From positions 29,902-93,901 of the forward strand of contig JANQPP010000046.1 in the NCBI GenBank assembly GCA_028289405.1: a stretch of 64,000 nt of DNA, written 5' to 3'. The translations under genes and the position numbers were made by a program. Source of the DNA: Pirellulales bacterium (GTDB lineage: Bacteria; Planctomycetota; Planctomycetia; Pirellulales; JANQPP01). Positions 8,331 to 17,478 of the stretch are shown in pieces. How positions within the stretch are numbered: the stretch's first letter is position 1; each line of letters opens with the position of its first letter. The notes below the pieces were generated by a model. It ran no database searches, was not told where the DNA came from, and saw only the letters and a list, made by a program, of their open reading frames with translations.

Positions 8331-9932
8331 TTATTTCCGTCCGGAGGACAAAATTTTTGGCCCCGCCGCGCGGACTTCGGGATCCGCCTCACTAGCATAC
8401 TGCTCGAAGTTTTCGGCGAACATTTGTCCCAAGCGGGCAGCCTTGCGGTCGTACTCTTCCGGATCTTTCCAAGCGTTGCGGGGAGATAGAAATTCAGAGG
8501 GAACGCCAGGGCAGGCGGTGGACATGGCGAGCCCAAATACCGGGTCCGTTTGGCTCTCCGCCGAATCCAGCGTACCGTCGTGGATTGCGGCGAGGATGGC
8601 CCGAGTATGCTTCAAGGAAATCCGCTTTCCTTGGCCATACTCCCCTCCGATCCAGCCGGTATTCACGAGCCACACGTTGGTATGGTGCTGCCGCATTTTT
8701 TCGGCGAGTAGTTTCGCGTAGACCAGCGGATGCCAAACGAGAAAAGCCGAGCCGAAGCAAGCGGAAAACGTGGCTTGCGGTTCCTTGATCCCCATCTCCG
8801 TACCGGCCACTTTGGCCGTATATCCACTCACGAAGTGGTACATGGCCTGGGCGGACGTGAGCCGGCTCACCGGCGGGAGCACGCCGAAGGCATCGCATGT
8901 GAGAAAGATGATGTTGCGGGGATGGCCGCCCACGCAAGGAATCTTGGCTCGGGGAATGAACTCAATGGGATAGGCCACGCGGGTATTTTCCGTGATCGAG
9001 GCGTCATCGTAATCGACGGTGTGCGTCGATTCGTCGTAGACCACGTTTTCCAGCACCGAACCGTAGCGGATAGCCTGGAAAATCTCCGGCTCCTTCTCGG
9101 GAGAAAGGTGGATCACCTTGGCGTAACATCCCCCCTCGATGTTGAATATCCCGGTGTCGGTCCAGCAGTGTTCATCGTCACCGATCAGCGACCGCCGCGG
9201 ATCCGCCGACAGCGTGGTCTTGCCGGTGCCGGAGAGTCCGAAGAATAGCGAAACATCCCCCTCGGAGCCCTCGTTCGCGGAGCAATGGGCCGAGAGCACG
9301 CCCCGTTTGGGCATCAGGTAGTTCATCACCGTGAACACACCTTTTTTCATTTCGCCGGCGTACTCCGTGCCCAGGATCACCAGTTCTCGATGTTCGAAAC
9401 TGACATCGACGCTGGTGCGGGAGGTCATTTGCACGGTGAAGGGATTGGCTGGAAATCTGCCGGCGTTGAGTATCGCGAAATCAGGATCACCGAAATCTGG
9501 CAGTTCCTCTTCCGTGGGACGAATGAGCATGTTGTGCATGAACAGAGCATGGTAGGCGCTGGCGCACACCACGCGGACCTTGAGCCGGTGCTCCGGATCC
9601 CAGCCGGCGAATCCGTCCTGCACGAAGAGCCTCGGGCGAGTGTTCAAATAGTCGATGGCCCGTTGCCGGTTGATGAGGAACGACTTCTCTGGCAGGCGGA
9701 TGTTGACATTCCCCCACCAGATGTCCCCGCAGCTATCCGGGGCTTCCACGATCCGCTTGTCCTTGGGACTGCGGCCTGTTTTGTCTCCGGATCGCGTGGC
9801 AAGCGCCCCGGAAGCGGCGATCACCGCGTCGCCATCGATGATGGCGTACTCATACAGCCGGGCTGGAGTCGCATTGTGCACGACGTCCGCGACGCCCAGG
9901 CCCACGGAATTCAAGTATTCACGGTACGCCAT
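8331..9932 (-). CDS. pckA: Phosphoenolpyruvate carboxykinase (ATP)
   Basis: 533 aa, full length. PckA decarboxylates and phosphorylates oxaloacetate to PEP using ATP, the entry step of gluconeogenesis. The substrate arginine lies in TGRSPKDKR (about 52-60). The metal/oxaloacetate region LGTEYAGEMKKGVF starts at 188. The kinase-1a loop GLSGTGKTTLSADP (232-245) and the kinase-2 motif LIGDDEHCW follow. C-terminal adenine-binding residues lie near RISLKHTRAI. It is cytoplasmic and monocistronic: the next gene upstream is divergent and the next downstream is 149 bases away. Confidence 0.96.
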   Translation of the reverse strand: MAYREYLNSVGLGVADVVHNATPARLYEYAIIDGDAVIAASGALATRSGDKTGRSPKDKRIVEAPDSCGDIWWGNVNIRLPEKSFLINRQRAIDYLNTRPRLFVQDGFAGWDPEHRLKVRVVCASAYHALFMHNMLIRPTEEELPDFGDPDFAILNAGRFPANPFTVQMTSRTSVDVSFEHRELVILGTEYAGEMKKGVFTVMNYLMPKRGVLSAHCSANEGSEGDVSLFFGLSGTGKTTLSADPRRSLIGDDEHCWTDTGIFNIEGGCYAKVIHLSPEKEPEIFQAIRYGSVLENVVYDESTHTVDYDDASITENTRVAYPIEFIPRAKIPCVGGHPRNIIFLTCDAFGVLPPVSRLTSAQAMYHFVSGYTAKVAGTEMGIKEPQATFSACFGSAFLVWHPLVYAKLLAEKMRQHHTNVWLVNTGWIGGEYGQGKRISLKHTRAILAAIHDGTLDSAESQTDPVFGLAMSTACPGVPSEFLSPRNAWKDPEEYDRKAARLGQMFAENFEQYASEADPEVRAAGPKILSSGRK

Positions 9933-10230
9933 GCTTCCATCCCTTCAGCCGTCGTGATGCGTCGTCAAAACACGTGCCCACCTTGATTCCCGCAATGTAG
10001 AAAAATCGACACGTTCCCAGAAGGCCAGCGTGGCCCGAATCCTCGGAAACAAGTCGCTTTCGTGTCACGCAAACGCGGATAGACGAAAAAGCTTGATATA
10101 AGACGTGACGAGCCGTATGATCCGAGTGGAACATCCCGCAGCTGCTAGCCGTGCTTCATGCCTAGTCGGCACCTGTACAACAAAGGCATTCCCTTGAAAA
10201 AGGGAATCGCCATGAGAGGAGGGAAAGGGG
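9933..10230. other. Divergent intergenic region pckA / DUF1559 gene
   Basis: 298 bases without a gene. It must hold the promoters of pckA (leftward) and of the DUF1559 gene (rightward). A strong Shine-Dalgarno (GAGGAGGG) precedes the rightward ATG at 10231. A TATAAG hexamer lies near 10095 but no convincing -35 partner was found. Confidence 0.5.
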
Positions 10231-11223
10231 ATGCCGCGCCATCGTTCGGGGCTGACATTGACCGAACTTTTGGTCGTGCTTTTCATCATCGGCGTGTTGC
10301 TCGCGCTCCTGCTGCCGGCGGTGCAATCCGCGCGCGAGACGGCGCGGAAGGCCACCTGCCAAAACCATCTGCGGCAAATGGGACTCGCTCTGCAATCATA
10401 CGTGGCTAGCCATGGCACGCTTCCTGGACTGTACAACGGCAGCTTCGTACCACAGCCGCGTTCGGTCTTCCACGAATTTCACTACCATTCCTGGCAAACG
10501 TCGCTGTTGAGCCGGCTGGAACAGGGCAACGTGCTCGACATGTTGGACCTGTCGCGCCCCGCTTCGGACAAGAAAAACCAGCCGGCGGTGAATCTGGAGA
10601 TCCCGGTTTTTCTCTGTCCCTCCACCAGCAACACGCATCGGGTCGTGCCCGAAATCGCGGCTTTCTCGATTCAAGGGCCGTCCAGCGGGCCCCCCTTCGG
10701 CACGGCGGCGCGGAGCGACTATGAGGCGATCGGCGGCGTGCAGATGGGGCCTCAGAAACCTGGATTAAGCCACATCGATTTGAGCGTCCTGAAGCTGGGT
10801 GCTTGGGGAGCACCGACCTACGAAGCAAGCACGGGAAAACCACTGCGTTACAGCAGGGGGCGCCTCGCGGATATCACGGACGGGCTTTCCAATACGATGC
10901 TTGTGGGAGAAAAGGCCGGGCGGCCTGATCTATTCCGCCGAGGCGAACCGGAAAAACCTTACACTTCGTACTCGGATCCTGACTTAGGCATGGATCACCA
11001 CCAGGCTGCCTGGGCCATTAGCACGCACTTCTGGTGGTTGACTTTCGGGCATGAGCGGCGGGTCAACGACGCGAATGACTTCGGGATCTACGGGTTCCAT
11101 CGGGGCGGCGCGAACGTACTCCTGGCCGATGGCTCGGTCCGCTTCCTGTCCGAAAGTACCGATCCCGACGTGCTCGTGGGCCTGGCCAGCCGTGACGGCG
11201 GCGAGGCGGTCACGCTGGATTGA
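10231..11223 (+). CDS. DUF1559 type II pseudopilin-like protein (H-X9-DG family)
   Basis: 330 aa. The N-terminus is a class III prepilin signal: a basic head, then SGLTLTELLVVLFIIG, with the conserved glutamate at position +5 after the cleavage glycine and a hydrophobic helix to about residue 30, followed by LLPAVQSARETARK. The C-terminus contains H-x9-DG (FHRGGANVLLADGSVRFL, about 289-306), the defining tail of the planctomycete DUF1559 expansion. Such proteins are thought to be processed by a prepilin peptidase and exposed by a type II-like system; their individual roles are not known. Translation starts at the ATG at 10231 behind GAGGAGGG. Confidence 0.9.
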   Translation: MPRHRSGLTLTELLVVLFIIGVLLALLLPAVQSARETARKATCQNHLRQMGLALQSYVASHGTLPGLYNGSFVPQPRSVFHEFHYHSWQTSLLSRLEQGNVLDMLDLSRPASDKKNQPAVNLEIPVFLCPSTSNTHRVVPEIAAFSIQGPSSGPPFGTAARSDYEAIGGVQMGPQKPGLSHIDLSVLKLGAWGAPTYEASTGKPLRYSRGRLADITDGLSNTMLVGEKAGRPDLFRRGEPEKPYTSYSDPDLGMDHHQAAWAISTHFWWLTFGHERRVNDANDFGIYGFHRGGANVLLADGSVRFLSESTDPDVLVGLASRDGGEAVTLD

Positions 11224-11268
11224 CGCGAGAATTACTCCACGATGGGCACCACCTCTTTGCGACACACC

Positions 11269-11784
11269 TCACGCGAACAACGGCACGTATTCTTCCACCA
11301 GGGCGGCAACGTGCCCGTGATGCGAGGACCAAGCGTCCCACACGAAGCGGGACCATTTCTTGGCCCGTTTCACGTGCTCGGCGGGCGAGCCGGCGAGCGC
11401 CACGTCGAATACGGTGAGCGGCCCGCTCCACGCCGGCGGCTCGAAACACGGCCACCGGCTGACGTTATTTGCCAGGCTTTGCAGCAGCCCGGGTATCCGC
11501 ATGGGATGCAGTCCCAGTTCATGAGCGGCATGAAGTCCGGCCAAATGGACCGTCACCGATTTGTCGGGGTGAGGCCCACCGGCGTGCTGCACGGCGTAGG
11601 CATCCACGGTCATCTGATGCACCTGGCTGAACACGACCGCGTTGCTGAATTCGAAACCGAGCACTTCGCCATAGACCGACCAGCACTCGGGAGAGCAGTG
11701 ATAATATCCGCCGTATGCCGCTTGGGGCTGAAGCGGCATACGCAGCTTGCAACCGGGGCACTTCCGCTCGGCGATGGTGGACAT
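11269..11784 (-). CDS. DUF5946-like zinc-ribbon-type protein
   Basis: 171 aa from the ATG at 11784, which has AGGGA nine bases upstream; a TTG six codons earlier is less likely. The N-terminus has a CPGC pair (C9, C12) and a second pair C30-x3-C34, which could bind zinc. The segment HQMTVDAYAVQHAGG matches the DUF5946 family, whose function is not known. Eight tryptophan/histidine-rich positions follow (RWPCFEPPAW, KWSRFVWDAW). No signal peptide or membrane segment. It lies 87 bases downstream of the DUF3500 gene with a strong hairpin in between. Confidence 0.65.
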   Translation of the reverse strand: MSTIAERKCPGCKLRMPLQPQAAYGGYYHCSPECWSVYGEVLGFEFSNAVVFSQVHQMTVDAYAVQHAGGPHPDKSVTVHLAGLHAAHELGLHPMRIPGLLQSLANNVSRWPCFEPPAWSGPLTVFDVALAGSPAEHVKRAKKWSRFVWDAWSSHHGHVAALVEEYVPLFA

Positions 11785-11807
11785 GAAGACTTTCCCTATC
11801 AAACGAA

Positions 11808-11844
11808 GCGAGCCAGTGCCGGCGGAGCGCGGACACTGGCTCGC
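11808..11844 (-). terminator. Strong stem-loop between DUF3500 and DUF5946 genes
   Basis: An exact 11-bp inverted repeat, GCGAGCCAGTG (11808-11818) and CACTGGCTCGC (11834-11844), with a 15-base loop. On the minus strand it sits 27 bases after the DUF3500 stop codon and 23 bases before the DUF5946 start. It lacks a clear U-run on either side, so it could stop transcription inefficiently, stabilise an mRNA end or act as an attenuator. Confidence 0.55.
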
Positions 11845-11871
11845 GTGAGTTAGCGGAAGGGATTTTCAGCC

Positions 11872-12912
11872 TTACGCATTCAATTCCACCGAAGGATCAT
11901 CCGCGACGTTCACCCACACATGCACGTGTGGGTTGCCCCGGAAGTACCACACAAAGGAAGGCCCTTCGAGCCGCCAATTGTCCCACACGCCGTCCTCGCC
12001 GATGTCCTCGTCCTGGTAGAAGGCGAGCGCGCAGCGGTCGAGGTCGCCTTGGGCTTTGAGGCAGGCGATGACCTCTTCGCGGTCGCTCTGGCGGTAGGGT
12101 TCTAGCAGCTTTTTCAGGACTTTCTGCAAATCCTCCCTCTGGTCGCTGGAAAGTTCCGTCACGGGGATGCCAGGAAACTTGCCGTCCGCTCCTTGGAACC
12201 AGACGTCCTGCTCGATCGGGCTGCTGGGCCGCAAGGCCAGCTTGCGCTGCTTGCCGTCGAGCATCTGGTACACGTTGTTAGCCAGCACCGCCTGCTCCCA
12301 AAAAACATTGCCGGGATGGTCGGGCTTCTCGTCAAAGCCCTGCGCGGCGTGCCCGTAGAAGATGGGGCCGCCGAAGGCCACATGCTCGGCGGAATTGCCG
12401 TCGCAGCGGAGCGTCATATGCCGGCCCGTCATCACGAACTCGAACTTGCCTTCGCCCGGCTCTCCGAAGATGGCGATGCTTTGGCTCTTGCCGAATCCGC
12501 CCGCGTCATCCTTCAATTGCTTGTCGATGCGGGCATGCCAGTCGGGCTGGATAATACCTTCGAAAATGGCCCGCACGAGATCCCGCTGGTCATCGGTGTA
12601 GAAATCGCTGTTGATGGCGTAATCGTTGATATTCCAGTTGTTGGCCACGAAGGTCCGCAGCAGCCCCCGCTTGGGATCTTGGTAGTCCCAAGCGTGGCAC
12701 ATCGCGGCCCGCTGTTTTTCATTCAGCGTGTTGAAGAGTTGTTTAACCAAGGTCTCCGGTGTCTTGGCGGAAGCCGCCGCAGCGGATTTCCCCAGCAGCG
12801 GAACGGCCCCCACGGCGAGGGCGGTCGTGCCCGCCTGCTGCAAAAAACGGCGGCGGTCCACGGAGCTTTGCGGATCTTGGCAATCGGAGCACTGGCGAAG
12901 AGGCGCGGTCAT
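11872..12912 (-). CDS. Tat-exported DUF3500 family protein
   Basis: 346 aa. Two in-frame ATGs are 9 bases apart. The downstream one at 12912 has AAGGAG with a 9-base spacer, while the upstream one abuts the AAGGAG directly, so 12912 is chosen. A Tat signal is present: DRRRFLQQAGTTALAVGAVPLLG (about 19-41). The mature protein begins TPETLVKQLFNTLNEKQRAA and contains GEPGEGKFEFVMTGRHMTLR and an ending rich in HVHVWVNV, which fit DUF3500. DUF3500 proteins have no known reaction. It is most likely periplasmic; the neighbours do not suggest a pathway. Confidence 0.78.
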   Translation of the reverse strand: MTAPLRQCSDCQDPQSSVDRRRFLQQAGTTALAVGAVPLLGKSAAAASAKTPETLVKQLFNTLNEKQRAAMCHAWDYQDPKRGLLRTFVANNWNINDYAINSDFYTDDQRDLVRAIFEGIIQPDWHARIDKQLKDDAGGFGKSQSIAIFGEPGEGKFEFVMTGRHMTLRCDGNSAEHVAFGGPIFYGHAAQGFDEKPDHPGNVFWEQAVLANNVYQMLDGKQRKLALRPSSPIEQDVWFQGADGKFPGIPVTELSSDQREDLQKVLKKLLEPYRQSDREEVIACLKAQGDLDRCALAFYQDEDIGEDGVWDNWRLEGPSFVWYFRGNPHVHVWVNVADDPSVELNA

Positions 12913-13121
12913 GTTTTCCATCTCCTTCCGTAGGCGGATGCGGGACTGGGAAGTCTGCGAGGGCGGCGGCGTCCGTCGCATTCCCGGGCCATGGAGACGC
13001 GGTCGATGCTCGCCCGTAAATTCCACCTTATTAGACCGCAGGGAATCCCCGCACGCAAATCTCGCGCGGCGCGGTACTGCCTGAAAACACGGAAATTCAG
13101 CGGGATGGCTGTGAGATGCTC

Positions 13122-14042
13122 TCACACCGCGCTGGCCACCGAAGCGAAGTGAAACGACTCTTCCAGCCGCTGGATGATGGACGTCACCTGATCGAGCCGC
13201 ATGCCGATGTCTTCATAGGTCTCGGGCGCGGGGGGGGCGACATTATCCACCCCCAGCGAGGTGTATCCTTGATGGCTACAGAAATAGTTGGCGACCGAGA
13301 CGATCCGCACGATCATGGCGTAGGGGCCTTCATACGCCTCTGGACGGTGATGGTAGCCAGCGGCGGCGGCGATGGCCTCGGAGAGATTCCAATGCCGAAC
13401 CACGGCGTGGCCTAGCTCGCAATGATCGAAGGCGAGGATTTCCCGCTCCGCCACGATAGTGGCCGTACCATCGGAAATTTCGTCGAGAACTTGCCGAAAG
13501 TAGCGGTTCATGTGCTGGTCGATGAGGATGAAACCAACGTCATGAAGCAGGCCGGCCAAGTAAGCTTCGTCGGGAGGCGCACATTCACAGATCTCGGCGA
13601 TCAGCCGCGACGCGGAGGCTACGGCCACGTGGTGGTTCCACAAGCCCTGGCGGCTGTAACGCCGGTACGTGCCCGATCTGGAAAAGATCCGCGAAACATA
13701 CAGCGTGAGCGCCAAGTTCCGCACCTGCTTGAATCCCAGCAGGGTAATTGCCGTTTTGAGATCCTTGACCTCATGGCGGAGGGAGTGGTAAGCCGAATTG
13801 ACCGTCCGCAAGATTTTTAACGCCAGCGCCGGATCCGCTTCGATGACATGCAGCAGATCCTCGGACCCGGCCTTACGGTCGCGAGCTACTTGGAAAACTC
13901 GGATCGCGGCGTCTGGTAGGGAAGAAACTTCCCCGATTCGCGAAAAAAGGCGTTCCAGCGCTTCCAATTGACGAGGCGTACGGCCCTGCCGCAGCTCCGA
14001 CGGCACCGCGCTTTTCGCGACATCGGTGGCAATTTGAGCCAT
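13122..14042 (-). CDS. HDOD domain protein (signalling)
   Basis: 306 aa from the ATG at 14042, which follows GGGAG; upstream in-frame codons look non-coding. An HDOD domain covers about residues 30-240: SSLPDAAIRVFQVARD, then EADPALALKILRTVNSAY, the HHVAVASASRLIAE helix and LAGLLHDVGFILID with an intact HD pair. A second histidine motif follows (FDHCELGHAVVRHW and AGYHHRPE). HDOD proteins usually lack phosphodiesterase activity and act as signal-output modules controlling motility or transcription; here several HD-type histidines are kept, so activity cannot be excluded. It is cytoplasmic and stands alone. Confidence 0.83.
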   Translation of the reverse strand: MAQIATDVAKSAVPSELRQGRTPRQLEALERLFSRIGEVSSLPDAAIRVFQVARDRKAGSEDLLHVIEADPALALKILRTVNSAYHSLRHEVKDLKTAITLLGFKQVRNLALTLYVSRIFSRSGTYRRYSRQGLWNHHVAVASASRLIAEICECAPPDEAYLAGLLHDVGFILIDQHMNRYFRQVLDEISDGTATIVAEREILAFDHCELGHAVVRHWNLSEAIAAAAGYHHRPEAYEGPYAMIVRIVSVANYFCSHQGYTSLGVDNVAPPAPETYEDIGMRLDQVTSIIQRLEESFHFASVASAV

Positions 14043-14409
14043 CTCCCAGCTCCCTGCCCAGGGCGTACCACCGCCCGATCTGGCCGCTAGACACCGGATT
14101 GCGCGCGAGCGTCCGGCGGCAGCGCGTGTGTTTAAGAAAAGACGTCTCTGTAGCGATTCTAGGTTAAGCGTGGAAGCGAATTCGCGGTTTGAACTCGTGA
14201 TTAGTAGCGTCGCGTATGCCGCACGTGCGCGCAACACGCACCAGACCGCCTCAAAACAAACTTACGCCACGGCCTGCCTCGGGGCAAAAACCGCTGGCCC
14301 ATTTCCAAGAATTTGTCAACTCTGCCCAAGTCCACGAGGTAACACTCCGTAGAACCCTCGAAGGAACTAACTCCCCAAACCGTCTTGCCGCCCCGTGGAG
14401 GATTTCTCT
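14043..14409. other. Divergent intergenic region, no gene seen
   Basis: 367 bases between the HDOD gene (leftward) and the alkaline-phosphatase-like gene (rightward). Promoters for both should lie here. No convincing coding frame, RNA gene or repeat was seen. Confidence 0.5.
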
Positions 14410-15597
14410 ATGTCGCGAATTGTCTGCCCCCGGCGGGAATTCTTGGGCCGCACTCTGGCGGGCGCCACCTCTTTGCCACTCGTCACTTCGGCCATCGCCC
14501 CGGCCAAAGCGGCAGTGCAATCCGCTTACACAGGGCCTCGCGTGGTCATCGTGCGGTTTGGCGGCGGAGTTCGGCGGCGGGAGACGATCGATCCGCAACA
14601 TACCTACAGCCCGTTTTTTCGGCACGAACTGGTGCCTCGCGGCACTTTTTTTCCGCAAATGGAAATCTCGGTAGAGGAGGGGGACAACACGAGCCACGGC
14701 GAAGGGACTTTGAACATCCTCACCGGAAAATACGGCAAATACAAAGATGTGGAAGACCGCTTTCTCGGCGCCCGATTCGAGGCCCAGGTCCCCACCGTCT
14801 TTGAATACCTCCGTAAGATGTTCGCCGTGCCCGATTACCAAACGCTGATCGTCAACGGCGAGGACCGCACTGACGAGGAATTCTATTCCTTCAGCAACCA
14901 TCATCTGTTCGGCGTGGCCTACCGTTGCCACGTGTTGAGCCTTTACCGCTTCAAAACCTATCTGCTGCGGCGGCAGATCGAAGAAGGCCGCTGGAACGGG
15001 AGGGAACTGCAAGCGAAGCGGGAAGAACTTCAAGAAGCAGAAGCCCTCGACTATCGTCGAAAAGGCGAGGAGAAGACCTCGCCACGAATGCAAGCCTTTT
15101 GGGAAAAATGGCGCGGCTACTACGGCGAAACTGGGCTCGTCAATCCACGAGGGGACCGCGTGCTCACCGAACTGGCTATTCGCGCCATGCGGGAATTAGA
15201 GCCCCGCCTGATGATGGTCAACTACAACGATTGCGATTACGTCCATTGGGGGAACATCAATTTCTACACCCGTGGCATCGCCATCATGGATGACGGATTG
15301 CGGCGGCTCGTGGATGCGGCCAACCAAACCGAAGGCTACCGCGATAACACGGTCTTCGTGGTCGTGCCCGATTGCGGGCGGGACAACAACCGCATGATGG
15401 CTGTTCCCTGCCAGCACCATTTCAATTCCGCCAGTGCCCGGAAAATCTTCGCCCTCTTTTTCGGACCGGGGATCGAACCTGGCCGCGTCGTGGATCGGCC
15501 CGTGGAACAGCAAGACGTGGCCGCCACGATCGGCGAATTGATGGGATTCCCGACGCCCTTCGCCGAAGGAAGTCTCTTGGAGGAGGTGGCCGGATGA
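14410..15597 (+). CDS. Tat-exported alkaline-phosphatase-superfamily/sulfatase-like protein
   Basis: 395 aa, ATG at 14410 behind GGAGG with 8-base spacing. A Tat-like signal is seen: CPRREFLGRTLAGATSLPL, then cleavage near AKAA. The mature chain starts PRVVIVRFGGGVRRRETID and includes NTSHGEGTLNILTGKYGKY, NYNDCDYVHWGNINFYTRG, VVVPDCGRDNN and a final VEQQDVAATIGELMG. The order of these blocks is that of the alkaline phosphatase/sulfatase fold with several metal-ligand Asp/His positions. The usual Cys/Ser formylglycine motif was not found, so hydrolase activity is uncertain. The stop overlaps the start of the next gene (ATGA), implying translational coupling. Confidence 0.68.
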   Translation: MSRIVCPRREFLGRTLAGATSLPLVTSAIAPAKAAVQSAYTGPRVVIVRFGGGVRRRETIDPQHTYSPFFRHELVPRGTFFPQMEISVEEGDNTSHGEGTLNILTGKYGKYKDVEDRFLGARFEAQVPTVFEYLRKMFAVPDYQTLIVNGEDRTDEEFYSFSNHHLFGVAYRCHVLSLYRFKTYLLRRQIEEGRWNGRELQAKREELQEAEALDYRRKGEEKTSPRMQAFWEKWRGYYGETGLVNPRGDRVLTELAIRAMRELEPRLMMVNYNDCDYVHWGNINFYTRGIAIMDDGLRRLVDAANQTEGYRDNTVFVVVPDCGRDNNRMMAVPCQHHFNSASARKIFALFFGPGIEPGRVVDRPVEQQDVAATIGELMGFPTPFAEGSLLEEVAG

Positions 15598-16808
15598 TCC
15601 AGACACTCGAACAGCCCTTGACGCCAACCGCTACCCCCGAGGAGGAGGCGGATTCCCGCAGCCAACGCCAGGAGTGGCGGGCACTGGTTTTCGCCTGGAA
15701 ATACCTGTTCGGCATGGCCCTTTGCCAGCACCCGCTCACGAGCGTGCTGGTTATTGGCTGGGCGCAGCGGCTCGCCCAGCGTTCCGTGCTGGCCACCTGG
15801 TGGAAAAGTAGCCCTAACCGCGAACCGAACTCCTCGTTCCGGGAGGACAAGGCCCGTTCCGGCAGTCACGGCAAATGGTCCGCCTGGCCCAACTGGTTGG
15901 TGCGGCAAGGTTTCGAGTCGACTTCCCCACCCGACGCGGCCCCACGCAACTGGCGGAGTGCGGCCGGGCACCTAACCGGCTCACTCTGGGAAAATGCCCG
16001 CCTCGGCAGCCAGGTACTCTTCAATACCTGGGCCGTCACGCTGCCCGGGTGCGCGGTGATGCTCTTCTCCTGGGAATACGGCTGGAACAACTCGTTTCAC
16101 AAAGGGTACGAGCAAGCCATCGTGGGACAGGCCACGGGCATCTTTGGCATTGCCCTTTTCATTGCCGCGCTCTTCTATTTGCCTTGGGGACACGCGCGGC
16201 ACGCCGCCACGGGCGACTGGAAAGCGTTTTATCACGCGGGCCGCTTATTCCGGCTAATACGGCACAATGCTGGCGCGAGCCTGATCCTAGCCTCCGCGTA
16301 TTCCTTGGTCGCACTGCCGGTGATGGCACTGAAAGTGGCTCCGTTGTTCATCGGCAACCATCCGCAGTTCGACGAGATGACCGGGCCGGAAATCGCCGCT
16401 TGGCTGGGCAATTACTACTTCTGGTGCGGACTGGCGTTGTTTCCCGCGTTCATCTTTCTCAAGTGGCTGGGTGCTCGCTGCTATGCCGCCGCCCTGCTCA
16501 AGGAACGCCGCCATTTCCCGAAACCGTTTCCGCTATCCCCCCGGGAAGAGGAGGCACTAGACCAGTTTCAGCTTCTGGAAAACGAAACTCCACCGCCGAC
16601 CGGCTGGTTGGAATTCGCGTTGCGGCCTTTCTCTTGGGGCGCGACCGCCGGAGTCTTCGCGCTCACCGCCTTCGTGTGGTTCACTTTCGTGGCCCAGATG
16701 TACGTATCGGAATTCCTCAACTACCATCCCATGCTGGGCTGGCTGAACCATCCCCTCGTCCAGCTTCCTTGGATCCGCTATATCCCTGGTCATCTCTGGG
16801 GATCTTGA
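15594..16808 (+). CDS. Polytopic membrane protein of unknown function
   Basis: 404 aa. The ATG at 15594 overlaps the stop of the preceding gene by four bases and has GGAGG upstream. About 130 residues of soluble, polar N-terminus are followed by five likely membrane segments: LFNTWAVTLPGCAVMLF, GIFGIALFIAALFYL, ASLILASAYSLVALPVMAL, YFWCGLALFPAFIFL and ATAGVFALTAFVWFTFVA. I do not recognise the family. Coupling to the exported phosphatase-like gene suggests the two products work together at the membrane, which is inference from position only. Confidence 0.75.
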   Translation: MIQTLEQPLTPTATPEEEADSRSQRQEWRALVFAWKYLFGMALCQHPLTSVLVIGWAQRLAQRSVLATWWKSSPNREPNSSFREDKARSGSHGKWSAWPNWLVRQGFESTSPPDAAPRNWRSAAGHLTGSLWENARLGSQVLFNTWAVTLPGCAVMLFSWEYGWNNSFHKGYEQAIVGQATGIFGIALFIAALFYLPWGHARHAATGDWKAFYHAGRLFRLIRHNAGASLILASAYSLVALPVMALKVAPLFIGNHPQFDEMTGPEIAAWLGNYYFWCGLALFPAFIFLKWLGARCYAAALLKERRHFPKPFPLSPREEEALDQFQLLENETPPPTGWLEFALRPFSWGATAGVFALTAFVWFTFVAQMYVSEFLNYHPMLGWLNHPLVQLPWIRYIPGHLWGS

Positions 16809-16832
16809 ACGATCAGCCTTGGGCAAGCACGA

Positions 16833-17447
16833 CTAACGATCGAACCATGCACGGAGTTTTTCCCGTGTCCATGGCACATGGGGCGGCGACTCGCGAAAGA
16901 AACGTGTCCAATCCTCCCACGTACCATGCAAAAGTTCCTGCTGAACTTCCGAGGCATCGATGGTTACTTCGCTTTCTTGCACCATGGCCTGCAACCAAGG
17001 TTGGCCTGCCTCCTCGGGGAATACAACCAATCTTCCCCGAGGCATGCCTCTCAGGCACAACACGGATCTTTTCTCACCGACGTAGGGAAAGTTATCGACC
17101 CGCGTCAGGCGGAAGCCCTGGTTCCGCTCCCAGGTGTAACTGTCTTGCGGTACTTCCCGCGTGACGAAAATCGGCGGGCCCGGAACCGATTCCGGCATTT
17201 TCCCCGGATGCGACAACAGCACGGCATCCACCGTGCGCTTCCAAGGCATCCAGGCATGCTGCCGGTAGTGGACAAACGCTTCATCCAGCACCGATTCCAG
17301 CGGATCGTCGACGAGAATGGAAACAATGGCGATGCGTTCAAACCGGATCACGCGCCGCTGCTGCAAAAAAGGTGCCCGTTCGACGAGCCATGCAGCGACC
17401 GCGACCACTAGCACGAACAGCAGTAATGTCCGCAAGCGGTACTTCAT
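16833..17447 (-). CDS. Membrane-anchored hypothetical protein downstream of tssH
   Basis: 204 aa from the second ATG (17447); an ATG two codons earlier is possible. The N-terminus KYRLRTLLLFVLVVAVAAWLV is a typical planctomycete single membrane anchor, and the rest is predicted extracytoplasmic with no recognised domain. It follows tssH by 31 bases on the same strand, so it may be the last gene of the type VI secretion transcript, but nothing in the protein links it to secretion. The gene to its right is convergent. Confidence 0.65.
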   Translation of the reverse strand: MKYRLRTLLLFVLVVAVAAWLVERAPFLQQRRVIRFERIAIVSILVDDPLESVLDEAFVHYRQHAWMPWKRTVDAVLLSHPGKMPESVPGPPIFVTREVPQDSYTWERNQGFRLTRVDNFPYVGEKRSVLCLRGMPRGRLVVFPEEAGQPWLQAMVQESEVTIDASEVQQELLHGTWEDWTRFFRESPPHVPWTREKLRAWFDR

Positions 17448-17478
17448 GGCCATCGGAACCGTGGCAGGCGGCCCGGCG

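Noticed and set aside
9285..9986. Long + strand frame antisense to pckA
   Set aside because: It mirrors pckA codons and has no independent domain or ribosome site.
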